Of a stretch of DNA of 5,772 bases, positions 1 through 5,772 are shown one piece after another. The stretch's first letter is position 1. The number at the start of each line of letters is the position of its first letter. The stretch comes from Tannerella sp. (GTDB lineage Bacteria; Bacteroidota; Bacteroidia; Bacteroidales; Tannerellaceae), in NCBI GenBank assembly GCA_031267485.1, contig JAIRYY010000073.1:1-5772 (forward strand). Direction: 5' to 3'. A program made the translations under genes and the position numbers. A model generated the notes under the pieces. The model had not been told where the DNA came from. It made no database searches and saw nothing but the letters and a program-made list of their open reading frames with translations.

Positions 1-2
1 TC

Positions 3-386
3 ACTTCCGCCCGTCCGTCCTCCGCCTGGGGCGTTTCCGTTGCCGATACGCTTCAGCTCTCATGCCTTATCTACAGTTCGAAGCACAGGTATGACAACGG
101 TAAGACGGTCTGTGAAATCCAGGCGCCCGCGGCCGGTGACCGCACGCTCCTGGGCGGCGTCTGCCTCGTGCCGTTCGCGACGGGAACGGGACAGGTGGAG
201 TTCCGCATCTCCGGCGTACTGGCGCAAAAGGATGGCAAATGGTATGCCGTGCAACCCCGGCAGGTGGACGCCACCGTTCAGCCGGCCGGCAGGGACGGCA
301 AACTGACGCCTGTCGGCGGGGGCGGCAAGCGCGACGGCAACACACCGTCCGGCCGGAGGGTTATTCCGTCTCCTTTCTCTCAATAA
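3..386 (+). CDS. 3' end of an unrecognised protein (5' end outside window)
   Basis: An open frame enters from the left edge and ends at the TAA at 384-386, giving 127 C-terminal residues. I do not recognise the family. The visible part has alternating hydrophobic and polar segments (for example LGGVCLVPFATGTGQVEFRI, then a KDGKWYAVQP stretch) that suggest a beta-rich domain. It is followed by a Gly/Arg/Lys-rich, probably disordered tail of about 30 residues. No transmembrane segment is visible. I favour this frame because it stays open from the edge, reads like a normal protein and stops 14 bp before the phosphatase start, as expected for an operon partner. The overlapping frames in the same stretch give Arg/Pro/Ser-rich shadow sequence. 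A role with the phosphatase is possible but only by position. Confidence 0.6.
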   Translation, partial: TSARPSSAWGVSVADTLQLSCLIYSSKHRYDNGKTVCEIQAPAAGDRTLLGGVCLVPFATGTGQVEFRISGVLAQKDGKWYAVQPRQVDATVQPAGRDGKLTPVGGGGKRDGNTPSGRRVIPSPFSQ

Positions 387-400
387 ATAACCGGGACGCG

Positions 401-1465
401 ATGGAAGAAAACATCACATTCAGGATAGCAGCCCGCTGCGAAGCAGCCGGTCGCCCGGACAACGAAGACAATTATCAGATCTGCGACAATCTGGACGACA
501 ACCGTTGGGGCTTTACTACCGATCAGGAAGTCACGCTTTCATCCAGAGGCGCCCTCCTTGTCGTGGCCGACGGCATGGGCGGGCTGAATGCGGGCGAGGA
601 GGCCTCGGCCATTGCCGTCGAGACGGTGAAGAAATATTTCGCGGCCGACAGGCTGGGCGACGACCGGCTGTCGTCGCCCGACGCAATCAGGAAATACATC
701 ATGGAGGTGATCTGCGCAGCCGACCGCGCCATCAAGCGCGAGGGCGCGGCCGACAAGTCGAAACGGGGCATGGGGAGCACCATTGTCCTTGCATGGCTCA
801 CCGGCCGCAGGATATATGTAGGCTGGTGTGGCGACAGCCGCGCCTACCGCTTTAATCCCGCTGTCGGGCTGGAGCGCATCAGTCATGACCACTCCTACGT
901 ACAGGAACTGGTGGATGCCGGCAAACTGCAGCCCGAACTCGCGTTCAACCATCCCGACAGCAACATCATTACCCGCAGCCTTGGCGACCCCGGCAGAAAA
1001 GCCGCGTCTGACGTTCTTGATTTTCCCCTGTGCAACGGTGATGTGTTCCTGCTTTGCAGCGACGGGCTGTCGGGCGTCCTGTGCGACGGCGATATAGGCC
1101 GGGCTATCTCCGGCAATCTACAAAGCCTCGAAGCTGTCCGCGAAGCCCTGTGGGATACGTCGTGCGAAGCCGGATGGAACGACAATGTGACGATCGCCCT
1201 CTGTCAGGTGCTTTCGGGCGGGGAGGAAGCGTCGCCGCTCGCCGCAGCCGAGTCTGCCGTCAAGAGATTCGACACAACAACCCTGCCGCTGTGGCTCCCT
1301 GTCCGGAAAAAGCTTCCTCCCGTCATGCGGCGTATGCTGATACTGCTCCTCGCCGCGATTCTGGGCGCCCTGTCGGCTATCTTCCTCTGGGAAAAGGGAG
1401 GAGTCAGGAAACATATCATACATGATACGGGAAAAGTATATCAGGAAAGAATCATGGAAGAATAA
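401..1465 (+). CDS. PP2C-family (PPM) serine/threonine phosphatase with C-terminal membrane anchor
   Basis: This 354-residue protein carries the PP2C motifs in order: RPDNEDNY at residues 18-25, VADGMGG at 55-61, MGSTIV at 124-129, WCGDSRAYR at 142-150, ITRSLGD at 190-196, CSDGLSGVL at 219-227 and WNDNVT at 259-264. The metal-binding acids of the family correspond to D23, D57, D221 and D261, so it should be an active Mg/Mn-dependent phosphoprotein phosphatase. The catalytic domain takes up residues 1-270, close to the usual bacterial size. A linker ends in a basic patch (RKKLPPVMRR), then one hydrophobic helix at about 312-330 and a 24-residue charged tail. The basic patch before the helix fits a cytosolic catalytic domain anchored in the inner membrane. 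The ATG at 401 is chosen because an earlier GTG in the same frame (239) would overlap the upstream gene and add a low-complexity, non-homologous extension. No partner kinase is in the window, and the substrate is unknown. Confidence 0.93.
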   Translation: MEENITFRIAARCEAAGRPDNEDNYQICDNLDDNRWGFTTDQEVTLSSRGALLVVADGMGGLNAGEEASAIAVETVKKYFAADRLGDDRLSSPDAIRKYIMEVICAADRAIKREGAADKSKRGMGSTIVLAWLTGRRIYVGWCGDSRAYRFNPAVGLERISHDHSYVQELVDAGKLQPELAFNHPDSNIITRSLGDPGRKAASDVLDFPLCNGDVFLLCSDGLSGVLCDGDIGRAISGNLQSLEAVREALWDTSCEAGWNDNVTIALCQVLSGGEEASPLAAAESAVKRFDTTTLPLWLPVRKKLPPVMRRMLILLLAAILGALSAIFLWEKGGVRKHIIHDTGKVYQERIMEE

Positions 1466-1499
1466 ATATAGAAAAGTAAATTTTTAAAGCAATAAAATT

Positions 1500-3140
1500 A
1501 TGCAAATAAAAAGAGTAAAATCATTCATTTTGGCCTGTATCGCCGTATCGGCACTGACAGGCTGTGTTCAGGTAAAAGATGATCCGACATTCCTGCTGAG
1601 CGGATCCGTAACCGATAGCGAGACGGGCGGATCTATCGCCGGCGTCGCCGTAAAGCTTGTCAGCAACGGATCGGGACAGGCGTACGAGAAAATCACGGAC
1701 AGCGGAGGGCATTACCTGTTCGAAGATCTGCCCGGCGGAAGTTTCAACATCAGTTTCATAAAAGAGGATTACAGCGACGGCGGCTCAACGGCCATCACCG
1801 TAGGCGAAAACACAACGACGTTCGACAAAGCGCTTACATTCACGAAAGCGCTTGACCTGCGGGGCAAGGTGACGGACAGCGAGACCGGCAGCGCCGTCAA
1901 CGGCGTTACGGTGAGAATCAGGGACGGCTCCGGCGAAACAACGACCAATGCCAGCGGCGAATATACGTTCGCCGGTCTCCGTCGCGGCGAATATACGCTC
2001 GTTTTCGACAAGCCGGTTTATGCGTTGACGGAAAAATCTGTCACCGTCACCGCCGACAACACGGCCAACAGGCTGGATGTCGCGCTTGCGCCCGCCGTTA
2101 CGCGGTTGACGGGCAAGGTGACGAACGCCAGCACCGGGGCGGCTGTCAGCGGAGCTGTCGTGCGCCTCAGCCCTGCAGGAACGCCCGCTTCGACAACGAC
2201 CAATTCCAGCGGCGAATATACCTTTACCAACCTCAGGCAAAGCGCATATACCATCACCTGTACCGCAGCCAATTACTACGACAAGACCGCCAGTGTAACC
2301 GTCGTCAACCGGGATGAATCAAATACGTATAATCTGGAGCTGTCGCCTTCCTCTTCCACTGCGAGAATAACCATTAACTATCCTTTAACGATTGACAATG
2401 GCGCTGCTTTCTATCTTTCGTTTACAAATACGAGTGCATACTATGTACGTTTTTACTATAAAAGCAATTTGCCTTCGTCAGATGATGTAATTAAAGCCGA
2501 TTTGCTTGGCGGCAATCCATTTAATCCTAATAATAGTAATATCGTTTATAATAGTACGCCTTTTAATACGAACACCAATTATGTATTCTGTGCTATTGCC
2601 CTTGACGGTTCACTTGTTCCGGGACAATTGCTCAAATATGAATTTTCAACCAAGTCTCAGACCGGGGCATATCCTTTAGCCAGAATTACCGCCGGCCAGA
2701 TAGGCTCCTCCAGATGTTATTATTCCACAGCAATGAATACCTATTGCAAAGGTTATTCTTTAGCTCAAATGAAACGTACTTCAAAAGGTGATATATCCGA
2801 TATCGAACTGGCAATGGACTCTTATAATGACAGGAACAATGCCATCTATTGGGAAACTATCAACCATACAATGGGTAATTATTATTACTCGAATGTGCCC
2901 AACAGTATATATGTCATATATTCACTTGGATTTTCATCATCAACAACCGGTGGCGGGACTACGGGACTTCTCAGTCGCGTGTGGTATTCGACGTCAACAA
3001 ACAGCGTATTGAACAGTACTCCCCTGTTGAGCGTTCCGAGTAATGAGGATACGGAAATAAAAGTATCGGTAAAATCATCCAAACGGTCATCGGAAATACC
3101 CTTGATGTTAAAAGAGACAAACTCGCTGCAAAACGAATGA
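1500..3140 (+). CDS. Surface lipoprotein with three carboxypeptidase-regulatory-like repeats and an unknown C-terminal half
   Basis: This is a 546-residue lipoprotein. A short basic start (MQIKRVK) and a hydrophobic helix lead to the lipobox LTGC, with C22 as the lipidated cysteine. The next residues are VQVKDD; acidic residues soon after the cysteine resemble the Bacteroidota lipoprotein export signal, so exposure on the cell surface is likely. Three repeats of about 80 residues follow, at roughly 33-112, 118-197 and 202-281. Each has the pattern G-x-V-T-[DN]-x-x-T-G, then VxL/VxI, then SGEYTF-xx-L (SGGHYLFEDL in the first), as in carboxypeptidase regulatory-like (CarboxypepD_reg/CNA-B-like) beta sandwiches. 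Residues from about 287 to 546 are rich in Tyr, Asn, Ser and Thr; the first 100 may be FN3-like, and I do not recognise the rest. The DNA becomes strikingly AT-rich at this boundary. The 34-bp leader is A/T-rich with no Shine-Dalgarno, usual for this phylum. The role is unknown; adhesion or ligand binding is a guess. Confidence 0.88.
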   Translation: MQIKRVKSFILACIAVSALTGCVQVKDDPTFLLSGSVTDSETGGSIAGVAVKLVSNGSGQAYEKITDSGGHYLFEDLPGGSFNISFIKEDYSDGGSTAITVGENTTTFDKALTFTKALDLRGKVTDSETGSAVNGVTVRIRDGSGETTTNASGEYTFAGLRRGEYTLVFDKPVYALTEKSVTVTADNTANRLDVALAPAVTRLTGKVTNASTGAAVSGAVVRLSPAGTPASTTTNSSGEYTFTNLRQSAYTITCTAANYYDKTASVTVVNRDESNTYNLELSPSSSTARITINYPLTIDNGAAFYLSFTNTSAYYVRFYYKSNLPSSDDVIKADLLGGNPFNPNNSNIVYNSTPFNTNTNYVFCAIALDGSLVPGQLLKYEFSTKSQTGAYPLARITAGQIGSSRCYYSTAMNTYCKGYSLAQMKRTSKGDISDIELAMDSYNDRNNAIYWETINHTMGNYYYSNVPNSIYVIYSLGFSSSTTGGGTTGLLSRVWYSTSTNSVLNSTPLLSVPSNEDTEIKVSVKSSKRSSEIPLMLKETNSLQNE

Positions 3141-3150
3141 GATTTTTTTT

Positions 3151-5088
3151 ATGAAACATCTGTTGCAGGCTGTTTTTATTTGGATTTGCGCGGCAGGCTT
3201 TCCGCTTGCCGCGCAAATTAGCGAAGGAGGCCTTCCGCCGAGCTTCGCTCACGGGCAGGAGTTGCGCAGTGCGCCCGCGCCCGTCGAGATACCTGTTGAC
3301 TTCCGCATAGCCGACCTGATGGAAGACGACAGGCAACGTACACGCGTCGGCTCGCCGGTGCGCATCGCCCGGCTTATCCCCGTCGATTATACGATGGACA
3401 GCGACGCCCGTTCCGTCGCCCTGCCCGGCGGAGCGGTTGTCCGGCAGTTGCGCCTGCGGGCAGACAGCGCCGTCGCCATCATGCTCTATTACGACGAGTT
3501 CCATATCCCTCCGGGCGGCCGGCTTTTCATCTACAGTTCCGACCGCACGCAGTTGCTGGGCGCCTATACGCACCGTACGCACCCGTCCGGCGGCCCTTTC
3601 GCCACCGAATTTGTCGCCGGCAACGACCTCATCCTCGAATATGTCGAAGCCGCAGCCGGCGACGACAGGCCGCGCATCCGCATCAGCGACATCGGTTACG
3701 CCTACGACGCCGACCTCGTGCAGGGCATTGCTTCCGGCGTCTCCACGCGGGCGCAGTCGGGCAGCTGCATGGTCAACGTCAACTGCGAGGAGGGCGAAGC
3801 GTGGCAAAACGAAAAGAAAGGCGTCTGTCATACCGTCCAGCGCGTTCAAAATTACAGCTATTTGTGTTCGGGCGCTCTGATGAACAATACGGCGGAAGAT
3901 TTCAGACCCCTGATCCTCACCGCCCGCCATTGCGGATGCCTGGACAGTGACGATGAATGTGCAAGCGAACGGGATTTTCAGCAGTGGATGTTTTACTTCC
4001 ACAAGGAACTGGAGAACTGCAGCAGCAATTCCCGGCCCCTCGAACAGCGTACCATGACGGGATGCCGCCTGCTGGCGCGTACCATGATGCAGGGACAGTC
4101 CGACGGCATGTTGCTGGAGCTGAACGCCGCGATACCGGACGACTACGACGTCTACTATAACGGCTGGGACCGCCGCGACTTTCCGGCGGAATCGGGCGTC
4201 GGCATACACCATCCCCATGGCGACTTCAAGAAAATCTCTACTTATACGGACGTCGCAGGGGACGGCACATTCAACGCCGAAGATTTTCAGGGCGAGCGGT
4301 ATGCCCACTGGAACGTTTCTTTTGTTGAGACGGAGAACGGACATTCGATGATGGAAGGAGGCTCGTCCGGCTCTCCTCTGTTTAACGAAAACAAACTGGT
4401 TGTGGGGACGCTGACGGGCGGTTCGTCGTCATGTGAGAACTTATGGGGGACTAATCTTTACGGCAAATTGAGCCACCACTGGGACAGGTACGGGACGGAC
4501 GCCGCCATGGCGCCGTGGCTTGACCCGCTGAATCTGGGCGCTGAAACATGCCGGGGACGTTACCGTACCGGGCTGCATGAACGGCCGCCCCGCAATCTGA
4601 GGGTTGAGGATATGGGCGACCCGCCGGGCGTCCATCTGTCATGGGATGCGCCCGGCGGCGGCGAAACGCCCCTGCTGTACAACGTATACCGCAACAACCG
4701 GAAAACGGGCATGGAAACCGGTCTGTCGTACATCGACGCCGGCCCGGCGGCGGACAGACCTGCGGTTTATGCCGTTACGGCGGTTTATGCCGGCTACCGC
4801 GAGTCCGAATTTGCATGGGGCGGTATCCGCGTCGGCGCGGAACATGTCGATGACGTAACAGTCAGCATCTTCCCGACGAAATTCAGCGACCGGATATATA
4901 TCCGCGAATATGGCCGCGTTACCCGTGCGGACATTGTATCTGTTTCAGGCCGTATATGGCTTGCCGCCAGTCATCCGGCAGAGGGTACGCTTGATACATC
5001 CGCCCTCCCCGCCGGCTTCTATTTCATCCGCCTGTACGGTGCGCACGGCCTCCTCCTGAAGACGTTCAAAGCCGTCAAGGCCAAATGA
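3151..5088 (+). CDS. Secreted lysyl-endopeptidase-like serine protease with FN3-like domain and T9SS type A sorting domain
   Basis: This is a 645-residue trypsin-fold (S1 family) protease related to Achromobacter protease I (API). Order: signal peptide, residues 1-21; propeptide of about 180 residues; protease domain from SGSC (203-206) to about 465; FN3-like domain, about 479-560; T9SS type A C-terminal domain, about 569-645, with the typical LDTSALPAGFYFIRLY ending in KAVKAK. The triad is H260 (LTARHC), D318 (QSDGMLLEL) and S406 (GSSGSP). Cysteines matching the three API disulfides are present: C206/C428, C212/C290 and C239/C261. C226, C263, C270, C305 and C467 are extra. The pocket position that is Asp225 in API is N435 or deleted here, and the API Trp169/His210 pair also appears replaced, so strict Lys specificity is doubtful. 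It should pass the inner membrane by Sec and the outer membrane by T9SS, then be released or surface-anchored. It starts 10 bp after the lipoprotein stop, behind a run of eight T; no Shine-Dalgarno is visible, but the signal peptide begins directly at this ATG. Confidence 0.92.
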   Translation: MKHLLQAVFIWICAAGFPLAAQISEGGLPPSFAHGQELRSAPAPVEIPVDFRIADLMEDDRQRTRVGSPVRIARLIPVDYTMDSDARSVALPGGAVVRQLRLRADSAVAIMLYYDEFHIPPGGRLFIYSSDRTQLLGAYTHRTHPSGGPFATEFVAGNDLILEYVEAAAGDDRPRIRISDIGYAYDADLVQGIASGVSTRAQSGSCMVNVNCEEGEAWQNEKKGVCHTVQRVQNYSYLCSGALMNNTAEDFRPLILTARHCGCLDSDDECASERDFQQWMFYFHKELENCSSNSRPLEQRTMTGCRLLARTMMQGQSDGMLLELNAAIPDDYDVYYNGWDRRDFPAESGVGIHHPHGDFKKISTYTDVAGDGTFNAEDFQGERYAHWNVSFVETENGHSMMEGGSSGSPLFNENKLVVGTLTGGSSSCENLWGTNLYGKLSHHWDRYGTDAAMAPWLDPLNLGAETCRGRYRTGLHERPPRNLRVEDMGDPPGVHLSWDAPGGGETPLLYNVYRNNRKTGMETGLSYIDAGPAADRPAVYAVTAVYAGYRESEFAWGGIRVGAEHVDDVTVSIFPTKFSDRIYIREYGRVTRADIVSVSGRIWLAASHPAEGTLDTSALPAGFYFIRLYGAHGLLLKTFKAVKAK

Positions 5089-5112
5089 TTTTATAACAAA
5101 TTCAGTAACGTG

Positions 5113-5122
5113 GAATAAATAA
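5113..5122. repeat. Left copy of candidate target-site duplication
   Basis: The left copy reads gaataaataa. The matching copy gagtaaataa is at 5408-5417, just outside the other end of the inverted-repeat element, with 9 of 10 bases identical including a perfect taaataa. Two near-identical direct repeats flush with the ends of an inverted-repeat element are what a transposition event leaves behind. Both flanks are A/T-rich, so chance similarity is possible. Confidence 0.35.
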
Positions 5123-5189
5123 TTGATGTTACGCACTGCAACAAATTTCATGCCGGAAAGCCCAAGTCCGAAGGACATGATTTTCATAA

Positions 5190-5210
5190 CCGCAGGTCGG
5201 CGACCTGCGG
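5190..5210. repeat. Perfect 9-bp hairpin within the element
   Basis: The arms ccgcaggtc (5190-5198) and gacctgcgg (5202-5210) are exact reverse complements around a 3-base loop (ggc). The left arm overlaps the 18-base arm that pairs with 5335-5352, so two alternative folds compete for the same bases: a local hairpin or the long-range stem. Confidence 0.85.
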
Positions 5211-5232
5211 CGAAAGATCTGCACATACTGCT

Positions 5233-5292
5233 GCTGCCTGAAAGGCAGGACAGTTTTCGTATCGACAGCGATGTCCTGCCTTATCAGGCAGC
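5233..5292. repeat. Central long hairpin of the element (20/21-bp stem)
   Basis: The left arm at 5233-5252 (gctgcctgaaaggcaggaca) is the reverse complement of 5272-5292 apart from one extra base in the right arm. The loop is 19 bases (5253-5271). It is the strongest local stem in the window. It is not followed by a T run, so it is not a classical intrinsic terminator on the + strand. Confidence 0.9.
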
Positions 5293-5314
5293 GAACCACA
5301 GATTGCCATACCTT

Positions 5315-5342
5315 CCGCAGGCTGCGCTTTGCTTACCTGCGG
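5315..5342. repeat. 7-bp hairpin in the right half of the element
   Basis: The sequence ccgcagg (5315-5321) pairs with cctgcgg (5336-5342) across a 14-base loop. The motif is the same as in the left hairpin at 5190-5210, so the two halves of the element mirror each other. It also competes with the 18-base long-range arm at 5335-5352. Confidence 0.7.
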
Positions 5343-5407
5343 TTATGAAAATAACGCCCTTCGGGCATGCCGGCTTGCCGGTGTCCGATGCAGTAGATGC
5401 GTAACAT

Positions 5408-5417
5408 GAGTAAATAA
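5408..5417. repeat. Right copy of candidate target-site duplication
   Basis: The sequence gagtaaataa matches gaataaataa at 5113-5122 in 9 of 10 bases. See the left copy for interpretation. The 60 bases from here to the tandem array are A/T-rich at first and contain a small atcatgat palindrome (5421-5428). No gene or clear promoter is visible in them. Confidence 0.35.
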
Positions 5418-5477
5418 GATATCATGATTTTAAGCAAATTGAAGTATCCGTCACCGGCGAAAGCGCAAACCGACTCG

Positions 5478-5772
5478 TCGGATTTCTCGCCGGAGTCTCC
5501 GGGAAGATTTCCGACGCGTCGGATTTCTCGCCGGAGCCTGCGGGAAGATTTCCGACGCGTCGGATTTCTCGCCGGAGCCTGCGGGAAGATTTTCGACGTG
5601 TCGGATTTCTCGCCGGAGTATGCGGGAAGATTTTCGACGCGTCGGATTTCTCGCCGGAGCCTCCGGGAAGATTCCCGACGCGTCGGATTTCTCGCCGGAG
5701 CTTCCGGGAAGTTTCCCGACGCGTCGGATTTCTCGCCGGAGCTTCCGGGAAGATTCCCGATGCGTCGGATTT
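5478..5772. repeat. 41-bp tandem repeat array, seven complete units, continuing past the window
   Basis: Units start at 5478, 5519, 5560, 5601, 5642, 5683 and 5724, exactly 41 bp apart. An eighth begins at 5765 and is cut by the window end. The first 18 bases (tcggatttctcgccggag) are identical in all seven units. The next five bases vary (tctcc, cctgc, cctgc, tatgc, cctcc, cttcc, cttcc), then gggaag is constant and the tail varies again. At four unit junctions (5511-5522, 5552-5563, 5675-5686, 5716-5727) the sequence is the perfect palindrome ccgacgcgtcgg. Most unit centres hold a second dyad between ccgg motifs, so each unit can form a hairpin. Neighbouring units share the same tail variant, as expected from stepwise duplication. 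The function is unknown: possibilities are a protein-binding array, an intergenic structural repeat, or the end of a repetitive coding region from outside the window. Confidence 0.92.

Larger units (their letters stand above)
5123..5407. mobile_element. 285-bp nested inverted-repeat element, MITE-like (non-coding)
   Basis: The ends are inverted: atgttacgcactgca at 5126-5140 pairs with 5389-5407, except for a 4-base insertion (taga on the + strand) in the right arm. Further in, attttcataaccgcaggt at 5180-5197 has a perfect 18-base inverted copy at 5335-5352. The arm segments between these pairs also match partly (for example ccgaagg at 5168-5174 against ccttcgg at 5358-5364). Three smaller hairpins lie inside: 5190-5210, 5233-5292 and 5315-5342. 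The whole element can therefore fold as one long branched hairpin or cruciform. It encodes no recognisable transposase, so it would have to be mobilised in trans or be a palindromic intergenic repeat. It lies 34 bp after the protease stop and could also act as a transcription barrier or mRNA-stabilising structure for that operon. The fold is read directly from the sequence; mobility is inference. Confidence 0.6.

Noticed and set aside
239..400. An earlier GTG start for the phosphatase at 239
   Set aside because: It would overlap the upstream gene by 148 bases in another frame and add an Arg/Gly-rich extension; the PP2C domain begins naturally at the ATG at 401.
1466..1499. Bacteroidota sigma promoter in the gap before the lipoprotein
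   Set aside because: The sequence taaatttt at 1477-1484 resembles the -7 box TAnnTTTG, but no TTTG lies at the expected distance upstream and the region is simply A/T-rich.
3110..3150. Intrinsic terminator before the protease (run of eight T at 3143-3150)
   Set aside because: No stable GC-rich stem precedes the T run; the best local pairing is three bases. The run is more likely an A/T-rich leader before the start codon.
2971..4344. Long open frame on the minus strand (457 codons) across the lipoprotein and protease genes
   Set aside because: It is antisense to a protease with a complete triad, signal peptide and T9SS domain. Its translation shows no recognisable motif, and GC-rich genes often leave such antisense frames open.
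5123..5404. A stand-alone protein-coding gene of about 93 codons
   Set aside because: The interval coincides with a palindromic repeat element, the product resembles no known protein, and the frame is explained by few stops in paired GC-rich arms. Recorded as a finding instead.
5478..5772. CRISPR array
   Set aside because: The period is 41 bp with no unique spacers: the 23 bases between the invariant cores are themselves near-identical from unit to unit, and no cas genes are present.

Overview
The window looks like chromosomal DNA from a bacterium of the phylum Bacteroidota, most likely a Bacteroidales member that uses the type IX secretion system (T9SS). Three things point there: a secreted protease with a C-terminal T9SS type A sorting domain, a lipoprotein with acidic residues just after the lipidated cysteine, and A/T-rich translation starts without clear Shine-Dalgarno sequences. 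The coding DNA is mostly GC-rich. The genus cannot be fixed from the sequence; a Tannerella- or Porphyromonas-like relative is only a guess.

Layout. All genes lie on the + strand and are tightly spaced: the 3' end of an unrecognised gene (to 386), a membrane-anchored PP2C-type Ser/Thr phosphatase (401-1465), a lipoprotein with three carboxypeptidase-regulatory-like beta-sandwich repeats and an unrecognised C-terminal half (1500-3140), and a lysyl-endopeptidase-like serine protease with an FN3-like domain and T9SS signal (3151-5088). The gaps are 14, 34 and 10 bp, so one transcript is plausible. The cluster may link an inner-membrane phosphatase to two surface or secreted products, but that is inference from position only.

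After 5088 there is no convincing gene. This 684-bp stretch holds two repeat structures. The first (about 5123-5407) is a 285-bp element built of nested inverted repeats: imperfect terminal repeats, an 18-bp perfect internal pair, and a 20/21-bp central hairpin. It is bracketed by a 9/10 direct repeat that could be a target-site duplication, which would make it a MITE-like or palindromic repeat element. The second (5478 to the window end) is a 41-bp tandem array with seven complete units and the start of an eighth. Each unit has an invariant 18-bp core and a more variable remainder, and a perfect 12-bp palindrome forms at most unit junctions.

Points most worth a second look: the nested palindromic element, the 41-bp array, loss of the acidic Lys-specificity residue in the protease pocket, and an abrupt GC drop halfway through the lipoprotein gene.
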